Shown one piece after another: positions 35,159 to 46,609 of a stretch of 64,000 nt of DNA; the first letter of the stretch is position 1, and the number at the start of each line of letters is the position of its first letter. The stretch lies in the NCBI RefSeq assembly GCF_905404315.1, contig NC_066309.1, positions 2,542,001-2,606,000 on the forward strand. Reading direction: 5' to 3'. The position numbers and the translations under genes were made by a program. The notes under the pieces were generated by a model. The model worked only from the letters and a program-made list of their open reading frames with translations. It ran no database searches and had not been told where the DNA came from. Source of the stretch: Leptidea sinapis. Lineage: Eukaryota > Arthropoda > Insecta > Lepidoptera > Pieridae.

Positions 35159-35370
35159 TTAACATTTGTCTAATATTTTATTAGAAACTGTTTTGTGGTC
35201 GATTCTCAGTTCATTAGCTATTTCATAACTACTGATATGCCAATGTTGAACAATTTCAAAGATGGCGTTCATTTCATTCGTATATTTGACATCAGAATTC
35301 CTGGAGTGACAACTGCTTAAACCAACTTTGTTCTACTCTGACTGATACTGCATTAGGTCCGTAAAAGTCA
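35159..35370 (-). pseudogene. mariner transposase DNA-binding domain relic
   Basis: The minus strand reads FYGPNAVSVRVEQSWFKQL. After one frameshift it reads SDVKYTNEMNAIFEIVQHWH, then ISSYEIANELRIDHKTVSNK and ILDKC before a stop. This is the paired-type HTH region of mariner transposases, usually YGpnavsvrvaQ.Wf.rF..GnfdvkD...vd.I...v..d.h.ss.eia.eL.idhktV..HL. The linker residues DAPRSGRP are deleted, and the catalytic domain is absent. I see no terminal repeats. Confidence 0.8.
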
Positions 35371-36654
35371 CATTTTTTTTATAATATATCATAAGATTTA
35401 CTTATTTTGACGGAAAGAAAACAAATAAGAACTGCTTGGAAAGTACATTAAACTAATTTATTTCATTTGTTTTAAATGTTGACAAAAAGATTTTATTACA
35501 AGTCTACATACAACATGCGAAAAGGCTTTTTCCCCAACCATACATAATCGAAAATCAGTTTAAATATTGGGCATATATAGCCTTAAGTTAAGCAATAAGT
35601 CCTCCTAATCATGAGTCATTTTATACGTTCAATGACCATTGTATACCATTACCAATTTCACTATAGTTCTATAGTGGTCTGGCATTTAACAGTGCCTCCT
35701 TATAAGTTGCCGACGACCGCACGTGCCAAATGACGCAATACAAGACTAAGCATCGGTACAATTTGATAAAAATATTGGTTAATCAGGAGAACAATTCAAT
35801 CTAGCAACCAAGGTCTAGTGACTGTATTGATGCAATATCATAATCTTCTTAATTTGTGACATCTCAATCAGATTGGAAGGTCGTGATATTGAAGAAATCT
35901 GTGATGAAACATGACAATGCAGATTTCGTTTTTTAAAGTGAATATTTCTTTACTTGGAGAAAAAATATTCTGAGTGGCATTACCAACATGCTCTTTCCAT
36001 CCCTGTATCACAATGTAGGTACTATTAATCAGCTGTTGTTTGAAACTGACGAATGATATGAAAATATCACATAGTTTTTATTATCAAATTAGCTTAACTT
36101 TGTTTTTAAAAGGATTGTAATGAAACTAATACTAAACATAACGGCGAGCTTGACACAACTTAACAATGAAAAAATGAAAATCAGTTTGTCTGAGAATAGC
36201 GTGAAGAAATGCGTAGTAGAATTAAAAAAAAACTTAAACAATTTATGGCCTAACACCGAAAAGTGTAAATGTTCGTGGTTGTGAAATGTTTGATCAAAAT
36301 ACCTATTATTATTAAAATAATACTTAATATGGTTTCGTGGTTTTTTATACTTTATAAGGATCAACTGTTTTATAAGATATATCGTATTTACATATATAAC
36401 CACGACTCGAGCACACGCGGAGTAAATGTAAAGTGACACGCATTTTCTCCGACCTTCTTCTCTTCGACGAAACCGGAAAATTTGTTTCCGAAAGGGTTAA
36501 AATTATAAATTTGACATTCATAAGTAATATTTTTGACCTTAATGAATAAATTATGCTATATTTAATATTATGACTTTTCATTGACAGTACAATTATAAAA
36601 AAAAAAATAAACCTACGTTCACGATCGTCGACACTTTATGCTTGTAACTAATTC
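35371..36654. other. no feature recognised
   Basis: AT-rich. The 116-codon minus frame at 36089-36439 is low-complexity and hydrophobic with no family match that I know. Confidence 0.4.
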
Positions 36655-37000
36655 TAGTAGGCTTCATAAGATACATAATAGCTTTAAGGTAAATGTATAC
36701 ACTTTTATAATAATGGCTCAGCCACTGTTCAGGCATTATCTATAAATAAATTTAAATGTTTTCTTAAAAAATCTCAGTGATCGGACAGCTTGGGACTAAA
36801 TTATGATTATTTTGTAGCAATAACGATGGTAATACTATATTTTATTATTATATAGAGCGCAAAAAATTATGTTGGGAGAGTTTCTTGCGCCGCTTCTTCT
36901 CTATCAGAGCGCCATTTGTTTCCAAAGCGGTGGGCTTGTTTGAAGTTACTTCAAAAATAATTCTAAAGGAATCAATTTTGAGAAAATGAATGCCTTTTAT
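36655..37000 (+). mobile_element. LINE-C 3' end
   Basis: Plus-strand LINE-C copy. It starts in the C-terminal coding (cataagatacataatagctt), has lost the segment coding about 15 residues before the terminal aspartate codon, then continues gatcggacagcttgggacta and the UTR to aatgaatgccttttata. Confidence 0.8.
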
Positions 37001-37427
37001 AAAGTGATATTTACTTGTTTAACGCGTTGAATTAAACCTTTCAACTTTGTAATGTTATTTTAAGTAGCATTATCCATAACTGTTAGTTATTTATCTAACA
37101 TCCCGGAGGCACCATGCAAAACCAGGTGCTGTAATTACCAACTAACAATGTTGCTCTTAAACAATTTAGATTGCATCTTCTGAATTACTGTAGCAGTACC
37201 CTTGAATTTTATTAGTTCCATTTTCATAATTGCATTTACTATGAATGCCTATTATTGATCGATTCTGCTGATATCTTAAGTACTACAAAAACTTAAGGAA
37301 GGGCATTATCAAGGTCTTTGGTCTTTCTGGATTTATAGATTATTCGATTGATAGCTCACTGCTGTATTGGTGTTTGACTGTGGCTCTTTATGGGTCGGTA
37401 GTTCGATTGCCATTTCTTAATTATGCA
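37001..37427. other. no feature recognised
   Basis: Nothing supported. Confidence 0.4.
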
Positions 37428-37739
37428 TTTTTTATGAAAATAAGGGACGAGACAAGCAGGACGTTTAGCTGATGGTAGTTACGCTCTACCAATTAAAATG
37501 CAGTGCCGCTCAGGATTCTTGAAAAACCCCAAAACTTCTAAGCGACACTACAACATGCGCTCGTCACCTTGAGCAGAAGATGTTAAGTCTCATTTGTCCA
37601 GTAATTTCACTAGCTACGGCACCCTTCAGACCGAAACACAGTAATGCTTACACATTACTGCTTCACGGCAGAAATAGGCGCCGTTGTGGTAACCATAATC
37701 TAGACGGCATCCTGTGCAAAGGAGACTCCCACTGGTAAC
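37428..37739 (-). mobile_element. SAF retroposon, copy 10 (near full short form)
   Basis: Complete short form from ccagtgggagtctcctttgc (at 37736) to the tail cttattttcataaaaaa near 37430. The cagtaatgtgtaagcattac hairpin is intact. The main hairpin has one mismatch on each side. Confidence 0.9.
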
Positions 37740-38717
37740 TGTAAGTTATATTGCATGTGTTATGTTAAGATTTGCCACGTTGTTTGCTGTAGTGCTTTGT
37801 AGTAAAGGGTCGTTCTTTCAGATTCTCATTTCGTAAGATTCTTTATATTGAAGTTTTGACGAGATTGTTGAGTTAAGTTCCTGCTCAATTTTATCGGGCG
37901 ATAAAGAAAAATTATTGATATAGATCCTAAAAATATGAGCGATGGCTTATTCGATTTGGAATGACGTCTATAAAATGTATGGAAAGTATGTATTTTTACC
38001 AATTATTAGTAGCAAATTAAGTTTAAAAAAAAGATATTACTTCGTCTTTCGTTAATAACTCAAAAAAGTTCCAACTCCAAGAACTCTATAATTTTTAATT
38101 TTAATTCAACTCTGAAAATAGGTCTCCATATCTTAATATCTTTCGGCACGGATGCCTCGTGTAGAAGCGAAACACGTGTCGAATTGTTTAAACACAAATA
38201 TTGGCGGAATTAACACTAAAGAAAACTCAAATCATTTATATAATTATGGATTTCCGCAAAGTAACGCCTACTTCAATAATTTTTTTTTAAAGAATTAATA
38301 CGTTTTTGAACTTGTTGACTAGCCTATATAGACTAAGAGCCGAGTTGGAAGCGATCTTCACTCCTCTGTTTAATGTTATTAATTCATTGAATACATGGGT
38401 AAAGGTTGCTTCTAATTCAGATCCATCTACTATAAGTTTTCATTGCAAAATATTATGAAAGTAAATAATTGTAATATTTCGTGCTCTCTTGTAACACCAA
38501 AGAAATTATAGGAACTTTGCTTAACTTTGAAAAATGTGTACGGTTTTTTCTAGGTAAACTATCATCGCAGAAAGATGTACATTATATAAATTACTGAGTC
38601 TCGCACTGTTTAAGTTAGAGCAAGAACAGAGGTCTGTCCCGAGAATTCCCCTGAGAGACAAAGAGGAGGTCTTTTAATTGATCGGGCTTGTATACTTGTA
38701 GGTAGTGAATAAACAAT
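37740..38717. other. mostly unclassified
   Basis: Near 38145-38185, cggcacggatgcctcgtgta then gaagcgaaacacgtgtcgaa is a GC-rich word set I associate with lepidopteran repeats, but I cannot assign it. Nothing else supported. Confidence 0.35.
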
Positions 38718-39004
38718 TTTTTTAATGAAAATAAGGGTTGAGACGAGCAGGAAGTTCAGCTGATGGTAATTGATACGCCCCACCCATTACAATTCAGTGC
38801 CGCTTAGGATTCTTGAAAAACCCAAAAATTATGAGCGGCACTACAAATGTAAGTCTCATTTGCCCAACAATTACACTAACTACGGGCCCTTTCAGACAGA
38901 ACACAGTAATGTTTACACATTACTCCTTCACGGCAAAAATAGGCGCCGTTGTGGTACCCATGATCTAGCCGGCTTCCTGTGCAAAGAAACCTCCCACTGG
39001 TAAC
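38718..39004 (-). mobile_element. SAF retroposon, copy 11
   Basis: Short form from ccagtgggaggtttctttgc (39002) to a tail ending about 38718. It lacks about 20 bp around the gacgagcgcaatt block. The GC core gccgttgtggtacccat is intact. Confidence 0.88.
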
Positions 39005-39629
39005 ATAGAATATTTCTAAAACATGATAGTTCACTTTAAAATGGACTACTCCAGGACGGTACCAGACCAAATACTTTTAGACAATCAGTCCCTAGATATC
39101 CTCGACCAAGACTTGTACCTGACGATGGTTGTTTGAGCCACTCCACGTATAAGTTAAGTGCAATACTTTTCTACAGGATAGCTGTAGTACTAAAAGTCTT
39201 GTAGACCAGGTTTCCGATACTGAGTCCCACTGGATATTAAATAAATATAAATGTTCTCTGTAACAAGCATAAAATCTTTTTCCGTGTATTTGCTCAGCTC
39301 TGGGTTGTAAATTACCCGGAAAACATTAACAATGAAAATATTAACACTTAGCGACTCGACGGTACTAACTACGGCAGACCTTTCACCCACAGAGCACAAC
39401 AATTTGTGGTTTTTACAAAAACTTCATTGAAATTCCCAGAACACCTTGTGAAGGTGAGGGATGTCCTTGACCTTAAGAAAAGGAATATTCTTTTGTCTCG
39501 ATTGGTTAACATTATGCAATTTGAAACACTTTTAAGCGTAAATTTCTTTAAATGTAAAGTTTGTATTGTACTAAACCCATTGTGTTATAAAGCATCGCTA
39601 CTATTGTAAATAATGTGTGTTGTGGTATA
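39005..39629. other. no feature recognised
   Basis: Nothing supported. Frames at 39190-39402 and 39406-39609 have no motif. Confidence 0.4.
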
Positions 39630-39915
39630 TTTTTTTTTATAAAAATAAGGGACGAGGTGAGCAGGACGTTCCGCTAATGGTATTTGGTACGCCCTGCCCA
39701 TAACAATACAGTGCCGCTCAGGCTCTTGGCAAACCCCAAAAATTCTGAGCAGCACAACAATTGCCCTTGTCACCTTGAGATACAAGGTGTTAAGTCTCAT
39801 CATTTCCCAGTAATGTCATTAGCTACGGCGCCCTTCAGACCGAAACACAATAATGCATAAACATTACTGCTTCACAGCAGAAATAGGCGCCGTTTTGGTA
39901 CTCTCCCACTGGTGA
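39630..39915 (-). mobile_element. SAF retroposon, copy 12 (internal deletion)
   Basis: Short form with an internal deletion. The plus strand goes from gcgccgttttggta straight to ctctcccactggtga, losing about 35 bp near the 5' end. The tail region cttatttttataaaaaaa is preserved. Confidence 0.86.
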
Positions 39916-39975
39916 ATAACTTACTTGTTTTAAAAGAAATATCAATGACTTAATCGATTACCAGAATAATGAAGA

Positions 39976-40002
39976 ATATATATATATATATATATATATA
40001 TA
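39976..40002. repeat. (AT)n microsatellite
   Basis: Twenty-seven bases of alternating AT, about 70 bp before the tandem array. Confidence 0.95.
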
Positions 40003-40137
40003 ATTCCAACAATTCATGGAAGATAAATTTTCAAATACGAGTCAAGTTCTAAATACGACTACCAATTAAAACTTCTGACGCTGTTACACTGGTCCATTGA
40101 CGTAAATAATGAAACATATATGCTTGTCTGTTGTATA

Positions 40138-40200
40138 GGTTATCGGCCTTACAAAATATAAACTTGGTATAAAGTTAAACCTGAGAATAAGCAAAGAATT
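40138..40200 (+). mobile_element. truncated MITE end, repeated in each array unit
   Basis: tcggccttacaaaatataaa then cttggtataaagtt matches the left end of the MITE at 63438-63674. Only the left part is present. The same fragment recurs at about 41956 and 43774. Confidence 0.6.
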
Positions 40201-40271
40201 TTATTTTTTCTACATTTCTTTAAAAAGTAACCAACTCGATTAACAGTAACTTTATAATTTAGTATTAACAG

Positions 40272-40650
40272 TGAAAATAAGGGACGAGACGAGTAGGATG
40301 TTCAGATGATGGTTATTGATACGACCTGCCCATTACAATGAAATGCCGTTCAGGATTCTTGGAAAAGCCAAAAATTCTGAACGACACTACAATTATTACG
40401 CTCGTCACCTTGAGACACAAGATGGTAACTCTCATTTGCCTAGTAATATCACTAGCCACGGCGTCCTTCAGACCGAATTACAATAATGCGTACACATTAT
40501 TGCTTCACGGCACAAAAAGGCGTCGTTATGGTACCCATAATATAGCTGGCATCTTGTGCAAAGAAGCCTCTTACTGGTAAATGGCCGCATTTGCCCACCC
40601 TGAGGCCTGGGACTTTCCTATTGTATTTTATGCCCCGGGAAAGCACAGGA
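40272..40650 (-). mobile_element. SAF retroposon, array unit 1 (long form)
   Basis: Long form on the minus strand: the 5' extension ctgtgctttcccggggcata near 40650, the body, and the tail cccttattttcac near 40273. The hairpin arms atgccgttcag (40343-40353) and ctgaacgacac (40378-40388) carry a paired C-G to T-A change. It yields an 80-codon open frame on the plus strand that is not a gene. Confidence 0.9.
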
Positions 40651-40720
40651 CTAATATTCGAAGGAACAGTGTTGAACGGATAGAATTGGAAAGGTATCCA
40701 ATTGTTGGATCAACTTACGG

Positions 40721-40924
40721 CCGTTTTCAATAACATATCTCTAGTAACGGATACCGTGCTGTCAATGTTTAATGACAAGATCTTATCTATCCATAGTTAT
40801 GTCCAATATGGTTATATTCCAATGCTTTATGTCGATAGGTAATTGAAATGTAAGTAAGCGTAACAGGATAGATTTGCCTACCTCTAGTAAGTTAAACTAA
40901 CGATAGATAGGTTATTGAAATCGG
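40721..40924. mobile_element. MITE in array unit 1
   Basis: A 204-bp element. The left end, ccgttttcaataacatatct, is imperfectly inverted at the right end as agataggttattgaaatcgg. No coding. Repeated exactly 1818 and 3636 bp downstream. Confidence 0.72.
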
Positions 40925-41088
40925 TCATTAAATTGCTTACCCGTGCTTTATTCAAATTCATTCATAAACTATAGATTTTATCATTCTAAATATGGCTTAC
41001 TTTAAACCTGTACATAGATTTAGATGACATATTGGATTACTCTCGACAAATTATATTATTAATCGGCAGTGATTGACAAGTATGTGTT

Positions 41089-41888
41089 CCCTTCCCTTCC
41101 TTGGCGTGCGTCCGAGCAGAATGGGATGTCGCTATGACATAATAGCTGACAGGCTTGCCCTGCATGTTTCAGTATGACAACTCGATGATAATTGAATTAG
41201 CAGACGCCTCTGTTTATGACATGATTATACTCATATTAAACATTTCATCAAATAAAACCTTTAGTTTCGAATGCAACGGGCTACCACTAGTTTTGTAATA
41301 AAGGAGTGAAAAACATGTGTGCATGTGTATACATAACTTATCACGCTATCAAATAATCTTGTACGAAGCAAGCTCGAGTGTTGTTGTCTGGTTCCCTTGC
41401 TATACATATATACATATATATAGCGGATTTGTGGATGGAACAGAATAATATAAAAATCGCGATACAAAAATAGGGGTTGATTGTATAGAGTTGAAAATTT
41501 AGGGTTGTATGTATTTTTTAATGCTGCATCAGAAAAAAAAATTAAAACAAAAAATTACGTCCAATAAAATAAAAAATAAAATTAGGGGTGGACCGGACCA
41601 CATTTAGGGAGATGAAAAATAGATAAAAGCCGATTCTCAGACCTAGTGAATATGCGTATAAAATTTGGTAAAAATCAGTAAAGCCGTTTCGGAGGAGTAA
41701 GGTAACTAACATTGTGAAACGAGAATTTTATATATAATACAAGCTGACTCGGGAGACGTTCTTCTGTTCATAAATAATAAATACTGTTTTTGACAATAAT
41801 ATTTCATAACATCCAGAACGTAAATTTTTACGAACGTTTTTCGTAACATATGCTCCTTGTTTTTATAATGAAATTGTTTCACAGCACA
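41089..41888. mobile_element. H1 composite Helitron-like repeat, array unit 1
   Basis: The first part (41089-41290) is H1a, cttccttggcgtgcgtccga to accactag, also found alone at 20158. The second part (41291-41888) read on the minus strand has ttatatataaaattctcg, cgaaacggctttactgattt, and an abutting cccgagtcagcttgta end, resembling a head-to-tail junction of two Helitron-like ends. It is cut off at ttgtttcacagca, where the next unit starts. Confidence 0.75.
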
Positions 41889-42089
41889 ACTTCTGACGCT
41901 GTTACACTGGTCCATTGACGTAAATAATGAAACATATATGCTTGTCTGTTGTATAGGTTATCGGCCTTACAAAATATAAACTTGGTATAAAGTTAAAACT
42001 GAGAATAAGCAGAGAATTTTATTTTTTATACATTTCTTTAAACAGTAACCAACTAGATTAACAGTAACTTTATAATTTAGTATTAACAG

Positions 42090-42468
42090 TGAAAATAAGG
42101 GACGAGACGAGTAGGATGTTCAGATGATGGTTATTGATACGACCTGCCCATTACAATGAAATGCCGTTCAGGATTCTTGGAAAAGCCAAAAATTCTGAAC
42201 GACACTACAATTATTACGCTCGTCACCTTGAGACACAAGATGGTAACTCTCATTTGCCTAGTAATATCACTAGCCACGGCGTCCTTCAGACCGAATTACA
42301 ATAATGCGTACACATTATTGCTTCACGGCACAAAAAGGCGTCGTTATGGTACCCTTAATATAGCTGGCATCTTGTGCAAAGAAGCCTCTTACTGGTAAAT
42401 GGCCGCATTTGCCCACCCTGAGGCCTGGGACTTTCCTATTGTATTTTATGCCCCGGGAAAGCACAGGA
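42090..42468 (-). mobile_element. SAF retroposon, array unit 2
   Basis: Copy of 40272-40650 carried in the second array unit. It differs at the variant acccttaata (acccataata in unit 1). Confidence 0.9.
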
Positions 42469-42538
42469 CTAATATTCGAAGGAACAGTGTTGAACGGATA
42501 GAATTGGAAAGGTATCCAATTGTTGGATCAACTTACGG

Positions 42539-42742
42539 CCGTTTTCAATAACATATCTCTAGTAACGGATACCGTGCTGTCAATGTTTAATGACAAGATC
42601 TTATCTATCCATAGTTATGTCCAATATGGTTATATTCCAATGCTTTATGTCGATAGGTAATTGAAATGTAAGTAAGCGTAACAGGATAGATTTGCCTACC
42701 TCTAGTAAGTTAAACTAACGATAGATAGGTTATTGAAATCGG
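42539..42742. mobile_element. MITE in array unit 2
   Basis: Copy of 40721-40924 in the second unit. It retains the unit-1 variant just beyond its right end. Confidence 0.7.
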
Positions 42743-42906
42743 TCATTAAATTGCTTACCCGTGCTTTATTCAAATTCATTCATAAACTATAGATTTTATC
42801 ATTCTAAATATGGCTTACTTTAAACCTGTACATAGATTTAGATGACATATTGGATTACTCTCGACAAATTATATTATTAATCGGCAGTGATTGACAAGTA
42901 TGTGTT

Positions 42907-43706
42907 CCCTTCCCTTCCTTGGCGTGCGTCCGAGCAGAATGGGATGTCGCTATGACATAATAGCTGACAGGCTTGCCCTGCATGTTTCAGTATGACAACT
43001 CGATGATAATTGAATTAGCAGACGCCTCTGTTTATGACATGATTATACTCATATTAAACATTTCATCAAATAAAACCTTTAGTTTCGAATGCAACGGGCT
43101 ACCACTAGTTTTGTAATAAAGGAGTGAAAAACATGTGTGCATGTGTATACATAACTTATCACGCTATCAAATAATCTTGTACGAAGCAAGCTCGAGTGTT
43201 GTTGTCTGGTTCCCTTGCTATACATATATACATATATATAGCGGATTTGTGGATGGAACAGAATAATATAAAAATCGCGATACAAAAATAGGGGTTGATT
43301 GTATAGAGTTGAAAATTTAGGGTTGTATGTATTTTTTAATGCTGCATCAGAAAAAAAAATTAAAACAAAAAATTACGTCCAATAAAATAAAAAATAAAAT
43401 TAGGGGTGGACCGGACCACATTTAGGGAGATGAAAAATAGATAAAAGCCGATTCTCAGACCTAGTGAATATGCGTATAAAATTTGGTAAAAATCAGTAAA
43501 GCCGTTTCGGAGGAGTAAGGTAACTAACATTGTGAAACGAGAATTTTATATATAATACAAGCTGACTCGGGAGACGTTCTTCTGTTCATAAATAATAAAT
43601 ACTGTTTTTGACAATAATATTTCATAACATCCAGAACGTAAATTTTTACGAACGTTTTTCGTAACATATGCTCCTTGTTTTTATAATGAAATTGTTTCAC
43701 AGCACA
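42907..43706. mobile_element. H1 composite repeat, array unit 2
   Basis: Copy of 41089-41888, with no differences that I noticed. Confidence 0.75.
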
Positions 43707-43907
43707 ACTTCTGACGCTGTTACACTGGTCCATTGACGTAAATAATGAAACATATATGCTTGTCTGTTGTATAGGTTATCGGCCTTACAAAATATAAACT
43801 TGGTATAAAGTTAAAACTGAGAATAAGCAGAGAATTTTATTTTTTATACATTTCTTTAAACAGTAACCAACTAGATTAACAGTAACTTTATAATTTAGTA
43901 TTAACAG

Positions 43908-44286
43908 TGAAAATAAGGGACGAGACGAGTAGGATGTTCAGATGATGGTTATTGATACGACCTGCCCATTACAATGAAATGCCGTTCAGGATTCTTGGAA
44001 AAGCCAAAAATTCTGAACGACACTACAATTATTACGCTCGTCACCTTGAGACACAAGATGGTAACTCTCATTTGCCTAGTAATATCACTAGCCACGGCGT
44101 CCTTCAGACCGAATTACAATAATGCGTACACATTATTGCTTCACGGCACAAAAAGGCGTCGTTATGGTACCCTTAATATAGCTGGCATCTTGTGCAAAGA
44201 AGCCTCTTACTGGTAAATGGCCGCATTTGCCCACCCTGAGGCCTGGGACTTTCCTATTGTATTTTATGCCCCGGGAAAGCACAGGA
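43908..44286 (-). mobile_element. SAF retroposon, array unit 3
   Basis: Copy of the array SAF in the partial third unit, identical to the unit-2 copy at the sites I compared. Confidence 0.9.
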
Positions 44287-44356
44287 CTAATATTCGAAGG
44301 AACAGTGTTGAACGGATAGAATTGGAAAGGTATCCAATTGTTGGATCAACTTACGG

Positions 44357-44560
44357 CCGTTTTCAATAACATATCTCTAGTAACGGATACCGTGCTGTCA
44401 ATGTTTAATGACAAGATCTTATCTATCCATAGTTATGTCCAATATGGTTATATTCCAATGCTTTATGTCGATAGGTAATTGAAATGTAAGTAAGCGTAAC
44501 AGGATAGATTTGCCTACCTCTAGTAAGTTAAACTAACGATAGATAGGTTATTGAAATCAG
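44357..44560. mobile_element. MITE in array unit 3
   Basis: Third array copy of the MITE. Its right end reads gaaatcag where units 1 and 2 have gaaatcgg. Confidence 0.7.
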
Positions 44561-44724
44561 TCATTAAATTGCTAACCCGTGCTTTATTCAAATTCATTCA
44601 TAAACTATAGATTTTATCATTCTAAATATGGCTTACTTTAAACCTGTACATAGATTTAGATGACATATTGGATTACTCTCGACAAATTATATTATTAATC
44701 GGCAGTGATTGACAAGTATGTGTT

Positions 44725-45099
44725 TAATAATAATTAATTATCGTTAAATATAAAATAAAAAGAACCCCGATCATCGTGTTTAAGACGGCATTGAGATGAC
44801 AACGAGTAGCATTAAAACTGACCAATATTACTCGATACATAGACGAGGAGCGATATCTTTAATTTGCGTATCAGTGTAAAGACTTTAAGGGTCAAGATTG
44901 AATGGGCGGTTTCGAGTCACGATGTCGACGGGGCACGACCGGCGCCCGAATACGACATTCCTTGTGTCAAACTTACCATCAAATGAAAGGAAAAAATATG
45001 CAAGGACAAAGTGAGAAATTCTAGGAAAACAACGAATCGTTGGTAGGTTTAAATCTTGTTTTGACATAAAAAAACAATCAATTCAATGTTTACTCTAAT
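44725..45099. other. unique flank after the array
   Basis: The sequence switches abruptly from array to taataataattaattatcg. A GC-rich segment lies at 44905-44950. Nothing recognised. Confidence 0.45.
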
Positions 45100-45440
45100 A
45101 GTCATCATCAGCCGGAAGACATCCACTGCTGGATAAAGACCTCCCCTAAAGATTTCCACGACGATCGGTCCTGTGCTGCCCTCATGCAACGTATTCCGGC
45201 GATCTTGACCAGATCGTCGCTCCATCTTGTGAGGGGCCTACCAACACTGCGTCCTTCGGTACGTGGTTGCCATTCGAGGACTTTACTGCCGCAACGACCA
45301 TTTGTCCGTTGAACTATGTGTCCTGCCCACTGCCACTTCGTTTTCCTTCTTCGTTTCAAACAATCATTTGGGCTATGTCAGTGACTTTGGTTCTCCTACG
45401 GTCCTCCTCATTTCTAAATAGATCTCACAGGGAAACACCG
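45100..45440 (-). mobile_element. RTE-like LINE C-terminus
   Basis: Minus-strand 45359-45108 is an 83-codon open frame containing KWQWAGHIVQRTNGRCGSKV, then LEWQPRTEGRSVGRPLTRWS, DDLVKIAGIRCMRAAQDRSS and WKSLGEVFIQQWMSSG, then a stop and a tgatgatga tail. This is the diagnostic C-terminus of RTE-clade reverse transcriptases. Upstream, a frameshift separates RNEEDRRRTKVTDIAQMIV. It is the cleanest RTE end in the window. Confidence 0.9.
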
Positions 45441-46128
45441 AACTGTATTTTATTGTAATTATAGACCTATCTACTCTACAACTCCATCTTAAATTCAGTT
45501 TCAGCTTCAGTTCTTTATACAATAAAGAAATTTTATTGTTCGTTCATTACAAATTCTATTCATATAATTTACTATTCATTTTTGTTTAACGGCCTGTTTG
45601 TATATCCCTCTATACCTCGAGAACAGCTGAATTTATCTTTATAAAAAGGAGTTGGTATATTAAAATAATTATTCTATAATATAGTAAAAAAGTAAATAGT
45701 AATAAAAAATATATCGTTAAATATTATGATTAACATTTATAAGAACTAATGTAGGCTCACGAAATGTGGTCGATCGTATAAAACAGAAAAATAGAAAAGA
45801 AAAAAGCAATTGTATGAAACGGGCGGTCATTGATAAATTGACAGATGACGGCTAAATCTTGTTAAAAACGGAGATAGCCGAAATACACTACGTTTTATGC
45901 AACTGTTCGCTTTCAAACTCAGCCGGATTATACTTTATCGCCATATTGTAATTACTATTTCAAAGTTATGTCAAATGACTGCACGTTTCATACTAAACTA
46001 AATTTAAATTTTTACAGTCCCGCCTCTTATTACGTAGTATTTATATCTTTGGACACAAGTTGCAAGCTGGTAATATTTTTGTCCACTTTGAAGTTTACAC
46101 AGGCGAAGGGTCGTACCCTACTAATATC
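45441..46128. other. no feature recognised
   Basis: AT-rich, nothing supported. Confidence 0.4.
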
Positions 46129-46236
46129 TTCCCTTCCTTAGCGTGCGTCCGAGCAGAATGGGATGTCGCTATGACATAATAGCTGACAGGCTTGCCCTGC
46201 ATGTTTCAGTATGACAACTCGATGATAATTGAATTA

Positions 46237-46290
46237 GCAGACGCCTCTGTTTATGACATAATTATTTTCTTATTAAACATTTTATCAAAT
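46237..46290 (+). repeat. 54-bp target duplication, left copy
   Basis: Starts gcagacgcctctgtttatga and ends tttatcaaat. Nearly the same 54 bp recur at 46556-46609 directly after the inserted LINE-A tail. Confidence 0.85.
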
Positions 46291-46555
46291 ACCTTCTCAC
46301 GACACGCCACAAGTTAGGATATCATCCCCATCATCATCTGGATGTGTGTCAGTCCTCCACAGTGCGGTTTTCAAGGAGCTTTCTTCCACGTACTACAAAG
46401 CTGTGGAATGAGCTTCCTTGTGCGGTGTTTCCGGGACGATACGACATGGGTACCTTTAAAAAAGCGCGTACACTTTCCTAAAAGGTCGGCAACGCTCCTG
46501 TGATTCCTCTGGTGTTGCAAGAGATTGCTGCGGTGATCCTATTCCATAAAAAAAA
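46291..46555 (+). mobile_element. LINE-A insertion inside H1, 5'-truncated
   Basis: A 265-bp insertion of the LINE-A C-terminus: acgacacgccacaagttagg, gtggaatgagcttccttgtg, ggcaacgctcctgtgattcc. It ends tattccataaaaaaaa. The flanking 54-bp duplication defines both ends exactly, so this copy gives the true LINE-A 3' terminus. Confidence 0.9.
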
Positions 46556-46609
46556 GCAGACGCCTCTGTTTATGACATGATTATTCTTACATTAAACATT
46601 TTATAAAAT
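46556..46609 (+). repeat. 54-bp target duplication, right copy
   Basis: Imperfect copy of 46237-46290, differing by a few substitutions. H1a resumes from here. Confidence 0.85.

Larger units (their letters stand above)
40071..44724. repeat. tandem array of an 1818-bp unit, 2.56 copies
   Basis: Unit starts are at 40071, 41889 and 43707 (acttctgacgctgttacact), exactly 1818 bp apart. The third unit stops after 1018 bp, at the point where H1 begins in the other units. The units are nearly identical. Unit 2 matches unit 3 at six or more variant sites in its first ~480 bp, and matches unit 1 at two sites near positions 850-870. Each unit holds flank, SAF, MITE and spacer. The two full units also hold H1. 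Confidence 0.95.

Noticed and set aside
36089..36439. 116-codon membrane-like protein
   Set aside because: AT-driven phenylalanine/isoleucine/lysine-rich frame with no motif. Such frames are expected by chance in this composition.
40338..40580. Three identical 80-codon proteins at 40338, 42156 and 43974 as a gene family
   Set aside because: They are antisense reads of the SAF copies carried by the tandem array. Identity reflects DNA duplication, not protein selection.
40338..44216. CRISPR array or satellite
   Set aside because: Only three long units (1818 bp), with no short repeat-spacer structure. It is a segmental tandem duplication in a eukaryote.
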